A stretch of 64,000 nucleotides of DNA. Source: Pontibacter beigongshangensis. GTDB lineage: Bacteria > Bacteroidota > Bacteroidia > Cytophagales > Hymenobacteraceae. Within the stretch, counting starts at the first letter, position 1. Every line of letters begins with the position of its first letter. The position numbers and the translations under genes were made by a program. The stretch spans positions 1 through 64,000 of the forward strand of contig NZ_VFSD01000001.1 of NCBI RefSeq assembly GCF_014332515.1, written 5' to 3'. This document shows, one piece after another, positions 9,923 to 19,160 of the stretch. Under the pieces are notes generated by a model. The model saw only the letters and a program-made list of their open reading frames with translations. It had not been told where the DNA came from and made no database searches.

Positions 9923-10705
9923 ATGCGGGAAGACGAACAACAAACGGGGAAAAAAGTAAAAGCAAGTGTGCTCCTGGTGGAGGACAACTTTGAGATCAGG
10001 GATTTTCTGGTGGATCTCCTCTCGCCCCTGTACCAGGTGCTGGAGGCATCAGATGGTCTGGAGGGCTGGGAGGCGGCAACAGAAAACCTGCCCGACCTGA
10101 TAATCAGCGACGTGACCATGCCAGAGATTGACGGAATAGAGCTGACGCAAAAACTCAAGTCTGATGAACGGACGAGCCATATCCCCATCATTCTGCTCAC
10201 GGCCCGTGGCACAGAGAGCCACCAGGTAGAAGGACTTGAGAATGGAGCCGACGAGTATATTGCCAAGCCATTTAACGTGCAGCTGCTGCTTCTGAAGGTC
10301 AGGAATCTGCTCACCCTCAGCACAAAGCTGAAAGAAAAATTTAGCCGCTATATTAGGCTGCAGCCACAGAACCGGGAAATGGAAAACCCGGATGACACCT
10401 TTTTACACAGGCTGATGAGGGTGCTGGAAGAAAATATGCAGAACCCTGATTTTGGAGTAACAGAGCTGGGCGGACAGATGGGGATGAGCAGGCCTGTTTT
10501 GTTCCGGAAAATCAAAATGCTGACCGGGATGTCTGTCTTAGACCTTATCCGGTCGGTGCGACTGAAGAAAGCGGAGATGCTGCTGCGGCACAACAGTCTC
10601 TCGGTGGCAGAAATAGCGTATGAGGTCGGCTACAACGATCCCAAATATTTTAGCAAACTTTTCCGCAACCTGTATGGCGACAACCCCTCTGACTACGTTA
10701 AGTAG
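9923..10705 (+). CDS. stand-alone REC-AraC response regulator
   Basis: Soluble 260-residue response regulator with an N-terminal receiver (LLVEDNFEIR; phospho-Asp about 63 in IISDVTMPEIDG; Lys in YIAKPFN) and a C-terminal AraC helix-turn-helix (VGYNDPKYFSKLFRN). It closely resembles the last third of the HTCS at 2196 but has no kinase or sensor domains, so it either receives phosphate from another kinase or arose by duplication of the HTCS output part. Starts 47 bp after the beta-helix gene and probably regulates this locus, including the susC operon that follows an 870-bp gap. Confidence 0.9.
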   Translation: MREDEQQTGKKVKASVLLVEDNFEIRDFLVDLLSPLYQVLEASDGLEGWEAATENLPDLIISDVTMPEIDGIELTQKLKSDERTSHIPIILLTARGTESHQVEGLENGADEYIAKPFNVQLLLLKVRNLLTLSTKLKEKFSRYIRLQPQNREMENPDDTFLHRLMRVLEENMQNPDFGVTELGGQMGMSRPVLFRKIKMLTGMSVLDLIRSVRLKKAEMLLRHNSLSVAEIAYEVGYNDPKYFSKLFRNLYGDNPSDYVK

Positions 10706-10740
10706 CCGGCTCAAAAAAATGGTGCCGGATTCTGAAGAGG

Positions 10741-10794
10741 CAGCAGCAGCACCAAGTACCTCAGAAGGTCACTTTTCATTAGCATAATTGCTCC
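10741..10794 (-). repeat. repeat family A, copy 4 (degenerate)
   Basis: CAGCAGCAGCACC, TCAGAAGGTCACTTTTCATT, AGCATAATTGCTCC: family A in reverse with a decayed core. Confidence 0.55.
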
Positions 10795-10926
10795 TCCACC
10801 CAACCAGGCTCACTTGTAGGTGCTTTGATGATTTAGATGATTCGGAAATTTGAAAACAAACGAGGAAGCCCCCTGGCAACACATGACCACACAACGCATG
10901 TTACCGGAATCCTGCGGCTTTACTTA

Positions 10927-10960
10927 GGCTCCGGAGGGGCAATTTCATTCAAATAATTTG
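10927..10960 (-). repeat. repeat family A, copy 5
   Basis: GGCTCCGGAGGGGC, then AATTTCATTCAAATAATTTG. The core is nearly palindromic. No CAG tail is visible on the distal side. Confidence 0.7.
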
Positions 10961-11200
10961 CCCTGTGTGGGGGAACTGGTGAACTGCAGCCGATTATGGA
11001 AGATGGCGGAAAAATTTCCTGAAAATTATGACTGTTTGTTACCTGCAGAACTTTTCGATACCATTAATTGAACGATATGAACCCTTGCGGCAAGCCGGAT
11101 TTTCTTATTATTGTATAGCTGGTTCAAACAACCCCAAACCCACGGTGCTGCGTCGAGTTAAGAGGCAGGTTACTCTTGAAAATAAACATCCTGGTACTTC

Positions 11201-11275
11201 GTAAAATTAGAAATTAGAAATTAGAAATTAGAAATGAAGGCGGTGAAGCCTTCTGGCAGCGCTACAAATCTTACT
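11201..11275 (-). repeat. AGAAATT tandem repeat, possible family C copy
   Basis: Four to five tandem units of AGAAATT at about 11210-11239, followed by ATGAAGGCGG and GCTTCTGGCAGCGC-like sequence. Read in reverse it matches the CCTTCATTTCTAATTTCTAAT end of family C, so it looks like a family C copy with an expanded heptamer. The rest of 10961-11574 holds no gene. Confidence 0.5.
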
Positions 11276-11574
11276 CTTTTCTGAAAATCAAGTTGGAGCA
11301 ACATTAGTTTAATATGATCCGGTGTAAGCCGATGTGCCTGACCTGATTACTGAGAAAATAACGATTGTTCGTTCCCTTTCGGACTATCCGATACCCATCG
11401 TGGAACGATTGAGATACCTGGTGAACAAATTTATTCGCTAACCTTGCAGGGAGCAAGGAGATAGCCATACAACATCGACTGACCTGCGGGTTAAACATAA
11501 AACAGCAGCTGCCACAGGGCAGTCGGTTCCATTTCATTGTCTTGAAACCTTTATTATTAATATCACAAACCGCT

Positions 11575-14500
11575 ATGCATAAATATATACAACTAAAAAG
11601 CTTTTCCAGGACAATCCTGACTGGGATTGTTTTGCTGCTCCTGGCCTTGCCTGCCTGGGCACAGGTAAAGGTAACCGGAAAAGTCACCTCATCAGAAGGG
11701 GAGGCGCTGGTGGGCGTAACCGTTATAGTGCAGGGCACCAGCACCGGCGCTTCTACCGACATCGACGGCATGTACGCACTTACGGTTCCCTCTCCGTCTT
11801 CGGTGCTGGTTTTCTCCTACGTAAGTTTCCAGACCAAGACGGTTACAGTTGGAAACCAGGCTACGATCAACGTTACGCTCGCGGCTGATTCCAGAACGCT
11901 TTCGGAAGTAGTAGTGGTGGGGTACGGAACACAGGATGCCCGAGACGTAACGGGCTCCATCGTATCCGTTAGCGCCGAAAAAATAAACGAGCGCCAGCCA
12001 GTCGATATCTACGATGCCCTGCAGGGGCAGGCGGCTGGAGTGCAGATCAACTCCGATAGCCGCCCAGGGGCAGAGTCTTCGATCCGCATCAGGGGAACTT
12101 CTACCCTGGAGGGGGGCGTAAACCCTCTGTTTGTGGTAGACGGCGTGCCAATGGACAACATAGACGGCATCAACCCGAATGATGTGCAGTCGATCGAGAT
12201 TCTGAAAGATGCCGCCTCGGCTGCCATTTACGGATCTCGTTCTGCCAACGGTGTAATTATTGTAACCACCAAGCGCGGCGTGCAGGGCAAGCCCAAAATC
12301 GACGTGCGCTACAACCACATGATGAGCCAGCTGGCCCACAAGCTCCCGGTGGCAAACGCCAGCGACAGGCGCGTTTTTGAGCGTAAAATGCGCGGCGATG
12401 CCGTAAACAGCCCCTTAAATGCCGACTCCCTGAACCCGGCCTTTAACGCCGACAATGACCTGCAGGACATGATTACCCGCATGGCCAGAAGGCATCAGCT
12501 AGATTTTACCGTGAGCGGCGCCTCCGACAAACTGAACTACTACACCAGCCTCGGCTACCTCGACGACGAAGGCATTATTCTGAACAGCTGGGCAAAGCAG
12601 GTAAGAGCCCGTGTAAACATAACCTACAAGGCCACAGACCGGTTTGAGTTCGGCAACAGAATGCAGTTTTCTTACCAGACAGAGAACCGGATAAACGAAG
12701 GGTTTGTATTGCGGCAGGCCACACAGCGGCCGCCTACCTTCCGGGTATACCTTCCGGATGGCACGCTGGCGCCCATCATTGCCGGTCGCCGGAATCCGCT
12801 GGCAGAAGCCCTGCTCCGGAAAAACGAGTACCAGACCTACTCTGCCAACGTCTACAACTACCTCACCTACCAGATTGCCGATGGCCTGAAACTGACATCA
12901 GACTTCAACATCAGGGTGAACTACGGCGACCGGCTGCATTTTACGCCTAAACTGGTCAACAACAACGTGAACAGCGGGGGCTACAGCAATAGCCTGGGCA
13001 CCTACTGGATGCAGCAGAACTACCTCAACTACGACAAGACATTTTGGAACGATCATGCGTTCAGTGCGGTGCTGGGGGTAAGCACAGAGCAGTGGGTAGA
13101 TAAAAGCTCACAGATAGAGGGCAGCAACTATGTAACGGAGTCTATCATCACATCGAACGCCATTGGGAACAAGTCGCTGTCAGATATCTACAACGATGAG
13201 TCGAGGCACTCGCTGGCCGGTATATTTGGCCGCTTAGGCTATAACTACAAGGGCCGGTACATGGTAAACCTGGTGGTGCGCCGCGATGGCTCCTCCCGCT
13301 TCGGCAAAAACAACAGGTGGGGCACTTTCCCGTCTGCCTCGGTAGGCTGGCGATTTTCAGACGAGTCGTTCATGGCCTGGACCAGCCGCGTGCTGGATGA
13401 TGGCAAGCTGCGCCTGAGTTATGGCGAAACCGGCAATGAGCGCATCGGCAACTACGATGCCCTGGAGCGCTACACCTTTGGCGGCAACTACTACAACGGC
13501 GTGCTGGGCATTGTGCCTTCCAGAATGATGAGCAACGACAACCTGAGCTGGGAAACGACCAAGCAGCTGAACGTAGGCCTGGACCTCACTTTCCTGAAAA
13601 ACAGAGTAACCTTCACGGCCGATTATTACGACAAGATCACCGAAGACCTGCTTTACGGTGCCCCGCTTCCGGGCGAGATCGGTTATACCTCCACCCGGGT
13701 GAACGTAGGCTCTATCCAGAACAAAGGCCTGGAATTTACCCTCAACACGTATCCCATCCGGAACAGCAACCTGACCTGGAACCTGTCTTACAACATGGCA
13801 TTTAACCAGAGCACCGTGCGACAGCTGTTTAACGGCGTTCCGATGATCACCTCCGGGCGGTGGTACCTGGAAGAAGGCGGTGCCGTGGGAGACTTCTATG
13901 GCTACGATCACCTGGGTGTTTACGCCTATAACGAGTCGAACGCTTATACGCCTGAGGGGGTAAGGTTAACGCCAGTCTTTAACGAAGGGGGAAATTTTGC
14001 GCACTATATGCTGCATGAGCAGCAGTATACGGGCGAGGTGAAGCAGATGCAGATGCCGAACGGTATCTCGAAAGGCGGCGACGTGATCTGGCACGATGCC
14101 AACGGCGACTTTGTGATAGACGACAAAGACAGAGTTATACTGGGAAATGCGCAGCCAAAGTTTATTGCCGGAATCTATAACCAGGTAAACTACCGGAACT
14201 TCAGCCTGGCCTTCAGCTTTTATACCCAGTGGGGAAACAAGATCTATAACAAAGGACGCTACGAGCAGGCTGGCTTAAGAACTACGAACATCACGCCAGA
14301 CAAAAACTTTATCCATGCTGCCTGGGAGCACCCCGGCGATGTGACCAACGTGCCGCGTGCCGTTATCGCCAACAACACCACCATGAACAACATGCCGGAG
14401 CTCAGCAGCTTCTTCCTGGAAGACGGCTCCTTTGTACGCCTGAGAAACGTAAAACTGACCTACACTTTTGATGAGTCGCTGACCAGCCGCATTAAACTAA

Positions 14501-14664
14501 AGGGCCTGAGCATTTATGCCTATGGCAACAACCTGCTCACCTGGACCAACTACAGCTGGTATGACCCGGAAATAAGCCTGGGAAGCCCGCTTTCGATGGG
14601 CGAGGACAACGGAAGATATCCAAGAGCCCGTCAGGCCGGATTGGGACTAAACCTTAACTTTTAA
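11575..14664 (+). CDS. SusC/RagA-type TonB-dependent outer-membrane transporter
   Basis: Outer-membrane beta-barrel that imports oligosaccharides captured by the partner SusD. Start 11575 (MHKYIQ) gives a signal peptide ending LPAWAQ; a TTG at 11542 is open but poorer. Order: carboxypeptidase-regulatory-like domain (KVTGKVTSSEGEALVGVTV), the family segment LSEVVVVGYGTQ, plug domain (IRIRGTSTLEGGVNPLFVVDG; ILKDAASAAIYGSRSANGVI), then a barrel of about 800 residues ending in an aromatic C-terminus (LGLNLNF). 1029 residues, normal for SusC. Followed after 11 bp by susD, so co-transcribed; likely controlled by the HTCS at 2196 and/or the regulator at 9923. Confidence 0.97.
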   Translation: MHKYIQLKSFSRTILTGIVLLLLALPAWAQVKVTGKVTSSEGEALVGVTVIVQGTSTGASTDIDGMYALTVPSPSSVLVFSYVSFQTKTVTVGNQATINVTLAADSRTLSEVVVVGYGTQDARDVTGSIVSVSAEKINERQPVDIYDALQGQAAGVQINSDSRPGAESSIRIRGTSTLEGGVNPLFVVDGVPMDNIDGINPNDVQSIEILKDAASAAIYGSRSANGVIIVTTKRGVQGKPKIDVRYNHMMSQLAHKLPVANASDRRVFERKMRGDAVNSPLNADSLNPAFNADNDLQDMITRMARRHQLDFTVSGASDKLNYYTSLGYLDDEGIILNSWAKQVRARVNITYKATDRFEFGNRMQFSYQTENRINEGFVLRQATQRPPTFRVYLPDGTLAPIIAGRRNPLAEALLRKNEYQTYSANVYNYLTYQIADGLKLTSDFNIRVNYGDRLHFTPKLVNNNVNSGGYSNSLGTYWMQQNYLNYDKTFWNDHAFSAVLGVSTEQWVDKSSQIEGSNYVTESIITSNAIGNKSLSDIYNDESRHSLAGIFGRLGYNYKGRYMVNLVVRRDGSSRFGKNNRWGTFPSASVGWRFSDESFMAWTSRVLDDGKLRLSYGETGNERIGNYDALERYTFGGNYYNGVLGIVPSRMMSNDNLSWETTKQLNVGLDLTFLKNRVTFTADYYDKITEDLLYGAPLPGEIGYTSTRVNVGSIQNKGLEFTLNTYPIRNSNLTWNLSYNMAFNQSTVRQLFNGVPMITSGRWYLEEGGAVGDFYGYDHLGVYAYNESNAYTPEGVRLTPVFNEGGNFAHYMLHEQQYTGEVKQMQMPNGISKGGDVIWHDANGDFVIDDKDRVILGNAQPKFIAGIYNQVNYRNFSLAFSFYTQWGNKIYNKGRYEQAGLRTTNITPDKNFIHAAWEHPGDVTNVPRAVIANNTTMNNMPELSSFFLEDGSFVRLRNVKLTYTFDESLTSRIKLKGLSIYAYGNNLLTWTNYSWYDPEISLGSPLSMGEDNGRYPRARQAGLGLNLNF

Positions 14665-14675
14665 TCATTAGCATC

Positions 14676-16118
14676 ATGAAACGAATATTCTATATATGTG
14701 CCTTTCCGCTTCTGCTGTCAGTTTCTTCCTGCGAGAGTTTTCTGGATGAGCAACCTGTGTCGGAACTATCGGCAGATAAATTCTGGAAAAACCAGGACGA
14801 TGTAGTGGCGGGCATAGCCGGTATGTACGACGGGCTGCAGTCCGTTGTCAGCGAGCGCTATATCGACTGGGGCGAAGGCAGGTCCGATAATTTTATGCAC
14901 GGCCCCACTTCAACCAGAGAGGTGAAGTTCTCATTCAACGGCCTTACCGCCGACCTGCCGCAGCTGAACTGGGACAACCTATATGTAACCGTTCTGCGGG
15001 CGAACCTGGCCATCAACTACATTCCGGGCATCACGGGTGGCGATTTAACCCAAGGGGCCAAAAACCATTACCTGGCCCAGGCCTACGCCATGCGTGCCTA
15101 CTGCCATTTTACGGCCGTGAAACTGTGGGGCGATGTGCCACTGCTGCTCGAGCCCGTATCTGACAGAAACCTGAAGATAGAGCGCACGCCCGCTGATGTG
15201 GTGCTGGCGCAGGTGGTGGAAGACCTGAACACGGCTGCCTCGCTTGCCAACCCGGCCAATGCGAGTGTGTATGAAATAAACATCGGCAGCATCTACGCCA
15301 TCCTGGCAGATGCCTACATGTGGCAGAAAGATTACGCCAGTGCAATCCAGGCAACGGATAAGCTCCAGCAGCTGAACCGCTACACGCTGGCTAAAACGCC
15401 TCTGGAGTGGAACATGATCTTTACCAACCCTAATAATGCCAAGGAGGCTATCTGGAGCCTGTTCTGGTCATTTGAGCAGGACGGCAGCAATGAGCTGGCG
15501 GCCCGGATCGGCAGCAGCACCAACACCAGTAACTACGAGATGGATGGGGCATTGCTTGACAAGTGGGAACTGCAGAAAAAGGATTTCCGGCGCTACCTGA
15601 CATACGACACGCTGCAGGCGGCTTCGGGTAGTATCTCAGACATTTACAAGCACTACCCGCTGGAGGGAGGCGTGCAAACCCTGCCGCAGCAAACGCAGGC
15701 AGTGGTGCAGAACTCGCTGTACCGCCTGTCTGACATCCTGCTGATGCGTGCTGAGGCTCTCAACAAGCTCGGCGGCGATGCCAACAAGGAGGCAGCCATT
15801 GCTATCCTCAACCAGATAAAGACAAGGGCCGGCGTGGCTCCCGTGTCGGCAGACCAGTTTGCTTCGCAGCAGGAACTGGAAACCGCTATTCTGGATGAAC
15901 GCCAGCTGGAGCTGTTCGCAGAAGGAAAAAGGTGGTTCGACTTGAGGCGGACCGACCGTGTGATTGACGTGATGGACCCGGTGCTGCGGCGCAGGCAGGA
16001 GCAGAGAGGGGTAGGGGTAACCGGCTTCGGAGATCCGGGCTTTATCCTGTTCCCGATTAGCCGCGATGCCCTGAATGAGAATGACAACCTTGCCCAGAAC
16101 CCGCCTTATTCCAGATAA
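14676..16118 (+). CDS. SusD/RagB-type glycan-binding lipoprotein
   Basis: Surface lipoprotein that sits as a lid on SusC and binds the polysaccharide. 480 residues starting MKRIFYICAF with lipobox VSSC, then the typical N-terminus CESFLDEQPVSELSADKFWKN. Tetratricopeptide-like helices follow (YLAQAYAMRAYCHF; IYAILADAYMWQKDY), then the C-terminal signatures LYRLSDILLMRAEALN, ILDERQLELFAEGKRWFDLRR and ILFPISRDAL. Co-transcribed with susC and with the fasciclin gene 18 bp downstream. Confidence 0.97.
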   Translation: MKRIFYICAFPLLLSVSSCESFLDEQPVSELSADKFWKNQDDVVAGIAGMYDGLQSVVSERYIDWGEGRSDNFMHGPTSTREVKFSFNGLTADLPQLNWDNLYVTVLRANLAINYIPGITGGDLTQGAKNHYLAQAYAMRAYCHFTAVKLWGDVPLLLEPVSDRNLKIERTPADVVLAQVVEDLNTAASLANPANASVYEINIGSIYAILADAYMWQKDYASAIQATDKLQQLNRYTLAKTPLEWNMIFTNPNNAKEAIWSLFWSFEQDGSNELAARIGSSTNTSNYEMDGALLDKWELQKKDFRRYLTYDTLQAASGSISDIYKHYPLEGGVQTLPQQTQAVVQNSLYRLSDILLMRAEALNKLGGDANKEAAIAILNQIKTRAGVAPVSADQFASQQELETAILDERQLELFAEGKRWFDLRRTDRVIDVMDPVLRRRQEQRGVGVTGFGDPGFILFPISRDALNENDNLAQNPPYSR

Positions 16119-16136
16119 TTTTAAAGCCACTGTATC

Positions 16137-16787
16137 ATGAAAAAATATATAAACTGTAAGCAGCGTTTTATCCTTGCCGCCTGCGCCTTACTATTGAGCA
16201 GCTGCGACTTTGCAGGGCTGGAGTTTCAAAAAGACGATAAGTACCATTACGAGGTACTGGATCCGAAAATAAACATGTCGGCCTGGGATTACATAAACCA
16301 GCCACGGGCCGATACGCTGTTTAACATGGCTATACAGGGTGTCAAATACGCAGGACTGGAAGAGGAGTACAAGAAGCAGGGCCGCACCTTCATCATCCCC
16401 ACCTGGACCACCTTCAAGCGTGTAAACACCAGCAACGGCACCCTGAACTCTGCCGCCTATTTCTACAAAAGAAAACCAGACGGCACCAATGCCACCGGCT
16501 GGAAAGACATTCCGGTGGAAACGGTCCGGAAGTTTTTCCTCTACCATATCGTGGATGGCGAATATTCCTTCGATGAACTGACTCCGGACAATACTGTGGT
16601 GACCACCCTGCTGGACGAGGCAGACAACAAAATGACCTTGCGGGTCCTTAACGACCGGAACTCCAGAATAGAAGTCAACAATTACCTGAACACCAAGCGG
16701 ACCTCCTCTATCCGGACCAGCAACCTGCAGGTAACCAATGGGGTGGTGCATGTTACGGATAACTATTACGAGCCAGGAGTTAAATGA
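16137..16787 (+). CDS. fasciclin (FAS1)-domain lipoprotein
   Basis: 216-residue lipoprotein (lipobox LSSC) with a single FAS1-like domain: an early DTLFNMAIQGVKYAGL segment, then KFFLYHIVDGEYSFDEL, matching the FAS1 block in which the chain holds an L.YHIV.G motif, and a C-terminal TSNLQVTNGVVHVTDN, matching the NG.VHVID block. FAS1 domains bind glycans or proteins at the cell surface. Third gene of the susCD operon, so it is probably an accessory surface glycan-binding protein. The sequence is diverged from classical fasciclins; the FAS1 call rests on the two motifs and on the known co-occurrence of such genes with susCD. Confidence 0.75.
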   Translation: MKKYINCKQRFILAACALLLSSCDFAGLEFQKDDKYHYEVLDPKINMSAWDYINQPRADTLFNMAIQGVKYAGLEEEYKKQGRTFIIPTWTTFKRVNTSNGTLNSAAYFYKRKPDGTNATGWKDIPVETVRKFFLYHIVDGEYSFDELTPDNTVVTTLLDEADNKMTLRVLNDRNSRIEVNNYLNTKRTSSIRTSNLQVTNGVVHVTDNYYEPGVK

Positions 16788-16885
16788 TAAGAGGTGTGTA
16801 GCCGCTTAGTTGGCTGCCAGTAGAAAACCGGCCAAAAGGTGCCTTACACACTTTATCGGACTGGATTCCTTTTGTAATCTTTTCT

Positions 16886-16928
16886 AGGCAGGAGGAGGAT
16901 CTTTCATCAGGTCCTTCTCCTGCCTTTT
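16886..16928 (+). terminator. rho-independent terminator of the susCD operon
   Basis: Stem AGGCAGGAGGAGGA pairs with TCCTTCTCCTGCCT (one mismatch), followed by TTT. Located about 100 bp after the fasciclin gene. Confidence 0.7.
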
Positions 16929-17334
16929 GGCTGAGTAGCCATTCCAAAAATCCTGAGTCTTCTTTTCATCCTGGTTTGAATGCCTACCAGTACATCTACA
17001 CCTGGTGTGTCCTTTACGCAGGTCAACCTAAGCTTTCACAAAAGACTGGCAGTAGCTTTTGAAATCACTTAAGTGTGTTCCCTACTCTAGGGTATGTATA
17101 TCCTGATACCTATTGGCTCCAACTGTCTTGGCTGCAGCTTGATCCGAAACCCTTCGGCCGCATTGTTTTATTAGCAGTCGTCTAAGCGATTCCGCCAGGG
17201 GTGCAGAGCCCCTTCCCCGGTGCCTCAAGCCAGAGTCCAGGACTGATTCGATAGCCTTCAAAGGTCACTCATCTCCAAATCATCTCATCTTCAAATTTCC
17301 AAATTGAAAAATTAACTCATCAGCACACTACATC
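16929..17334. other. gene-free DNA between the PUL and hut operon
   Basis: No coding sequence, RNA gene or repeat recognised. The stretch continues into three family A copies (17336-17636) and then the leader of hutI. Confidence 0.4.
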
Positions 17335-17335
17335 A

Positions 17336-17393
17336 AATTATTCAAATGAAAAATGCCCTCCAAAGCATTTTCCAGCGGCTGCTGATCCTGCTC
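17336..17393 (+). repeat. repeat family A, copy 6
   Basis: Head AATTATTCAAATGAAAAATG, core CCCTCCAAAGCATTTTC, tail GCTGCTGATCCTGCTC. Confidence 0.8.
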
Positions 17394-17483
17394 TGAAAAG
17401 AGTGGGCGGGTGGGCACGAAGAAGCAAGGTGCCTTTGAAGAAAGGTGCCTTTTTTCAATAATACGGAAAGCTTCAGATGATGT

Positions 17484-17530
17484 GCTGCAGCAGCCTGGGT
17501 GCCTGAAGGGGCATTTTTATTCAAATAATT
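17484..17530 (-). repeat. repeat family A, copy 7
   Basis: CTGCAGCAGCC, GCCTGAAGGGGC, then ATTTTTATTCAAATAATT; reverse orientation. Confidence 0.75.
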
Positions 17531-17582
17531 TCTTTTCGGGCCAGGAACTGTATCTGCTGTTGGATCCCGATAAGGTTCTGAA

Positions 17583-17636
17583 GCAACAGCAGAAGAAATA
17601 CGCTCCGGGAGGGCTTTTTCATTTGAATAATTGCTC
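17583..17636 (-). repeat. repeat family A, copy 8
   Basis: GCAACAGCAGAAGAAA, GCTCCGGGAGGGC, then TTTTTCATTTGAATAATTGC. Third copy within 300 bp upstream of hutI. Confidence 0.8.
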
Positions 17637-17895
17637 CGACTGGCAATCCGGCTGCATCAGGTCAGTGCAACAGGCTCCGGCACAGGCAGGATGCTGCTGA
17701 ACTTCAAGGCGTTAGCAGCGAACCTTCTGGTCTGCGATTGGTAAAAGGGATTTCAACCACCCCGGACCTGGTACCGGTGAAAAAATAAGCGCATCCGGAT
17801 CGTGATGCCTGCCTGTTGTTTACGTAAGCACACATTATAGAAGCAACAGACAGGCTGCTACAAGCCAGCTCCGACCTTTTGAAAGATCCTGCTAA

Positions 17896-19143
17896 ATGAT
17901 GAGAAACGAATTTAAATTCATAGGCCCCCTGTCTCAACTGATCACGTTAGATAATCTTTCTTTGAAAGGGAGAATACCCGGTGAATTGACCGAGCCCTTA
18001 CACACAGCCGGAATATTACTTCAAGGAAAAAAAATCTATAAAATTGGCCCCTATAATGATCTGAAAGAAACAGCGTCAGCCTTAGGTGCCGTTTTTACCA
18101 TACTGGAACAGCCCTTTGTGTGCCTGCCAGGATTTATAGATGCCCACACCCATATTTGTTTTGCCGGTTCGAGGGCCAGCGATTATGCCTTGCGAAATGA
18201 AGGAAAAAGCTACCTGGAAATTGCTGCTTCGGGAGGAGGGATCTGGGATACCGTGACGCAAACCCGCAGCACCTCCTTAGAAGACCTGGCTGCCCTAACC
18301 ACAAGCAGGGCGGAGCGACATCTACGGGAAGGCGTCACGACTATTGAAGTTAAAAGCGGCTATGGGCTATCGGTAGCCGAAGAGCTTAAAATGCTGCGGG
18401 CTATAAAACGAACGGCCAGCGAGGCAAGGGCCGACATCCTGAGCACCTGCCTGGCAGCGCATACTTTACCAAAAGATTTCCGGGGCAACAGGCAAGAGTA
18501 CCTGCGCGACTTGCAGGAAAATTTATTTCCGGTTCTGCTTCAGGAGCAACTCTGCAGCCGGGTTGATGCCTTTATTGAAAAAGAAGCTTTTTCAGCAGAC
18601 GAGATAAGACCTTATTTCCGGCAGGCAAAACAACAGGGCTTCGATTTAACTGTTCATGCAGATCAGTTCTCTACAGGCGGAAGCGCATTGGCGGTTGAGT
18701 TGGAGGCAGTAAGTGCCGACCATCTGGAGGCCAGCACCGACAAGGAAATTAAACTGTTGGCTGCCAGCAATACAGTGGCTGTGGCCCTGCCCGGCGCTTC
18801 TGTGGGGTTGGGCTGCGCCTTTGCTCCGGCCCGCAAACTGTTAGACCAGGGGGCAAGCCTGGCCATTGCCAGCGACTGGAATCCAGGGTCAGCGCCCATG
18901 GGCGATCTGCTCACACTCGCCTCAGTTTTAGGCGTATTCGAGAAACTATCGGCTGCAGAAGTCTTTGCCGGTATAACGTTCAGGGCGGCCAGGGCGCTTG
19001 GCCTGCACGACAGGGGAAAACTGGCGCCAGGCTTTTTAGCCGATTTTGTACTGTTTCCCGTTTATGATTACAGAGAAATTCTGTATCACCAGGGAAAACT
19101 TAAGCCGGCCGCTGTCTGGAAAAGAGGTCGTCCGGTTCTGTAA
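17896..19143 (+). CDS. hutI: imidazolonepropionase
   Basis: Third step of histidine degradation: hydrolyses 4-imidazolone-5-propanoate to N-formimidoyl-L-glutamate. Cytosolic amidohydrolase of 415 residues, usual length. Metal-binding HxH lies in LPGFIDAHTHICFAGSRASDY, followed by the family segments EIAASGGGIWDTV, REGVTTIEVKSGYG, TCLAAHTLP, the later metal His in LTVHADQFS, and SDWNPGSAPMGDL. Starts ATGATG at 17896; the second ATG is equally possible. First gene of a four-gene operon (17-bp gap to hutU). Confidence 0.96.
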   Translation: MMRNEFKFIGPLSQLITLDNLSLKGRIPGELTEPLHTAGILLQGKKIYKIGPYNDLKETASALGAVFTILEQPFVCLPGFIDAHTHICFAGSRASDYALRNEGKSYLEIAASGGGIWDTVTQTRSTSLEDLAALTTSRAERHLREGVTTIEVKSGYGLSVAEELKMLRAIKRTASEARADILSTCLAAHTLPKDFRGNRQEYLRDLQENLFPVLLQEQLCSRVDAFIEKEAFSADEIRPYFRQAKQQGFDLTVHADQFSTGGSALAVELEAVSADHLEASTDKEIKLLAASNTVAVALPGASVGLGCAFAPARKLLDQGASLAIASDWNPGSAPMGDLLTLASVLGVFEKLSAAEVFAGITFRAARALGLHDRGKLAPGFLADFVLFPVYDYREILYHQGKLKPAAVWKRGRPVL

Positions 19144-19160
19144 CACGCAAGCAATTTTCT

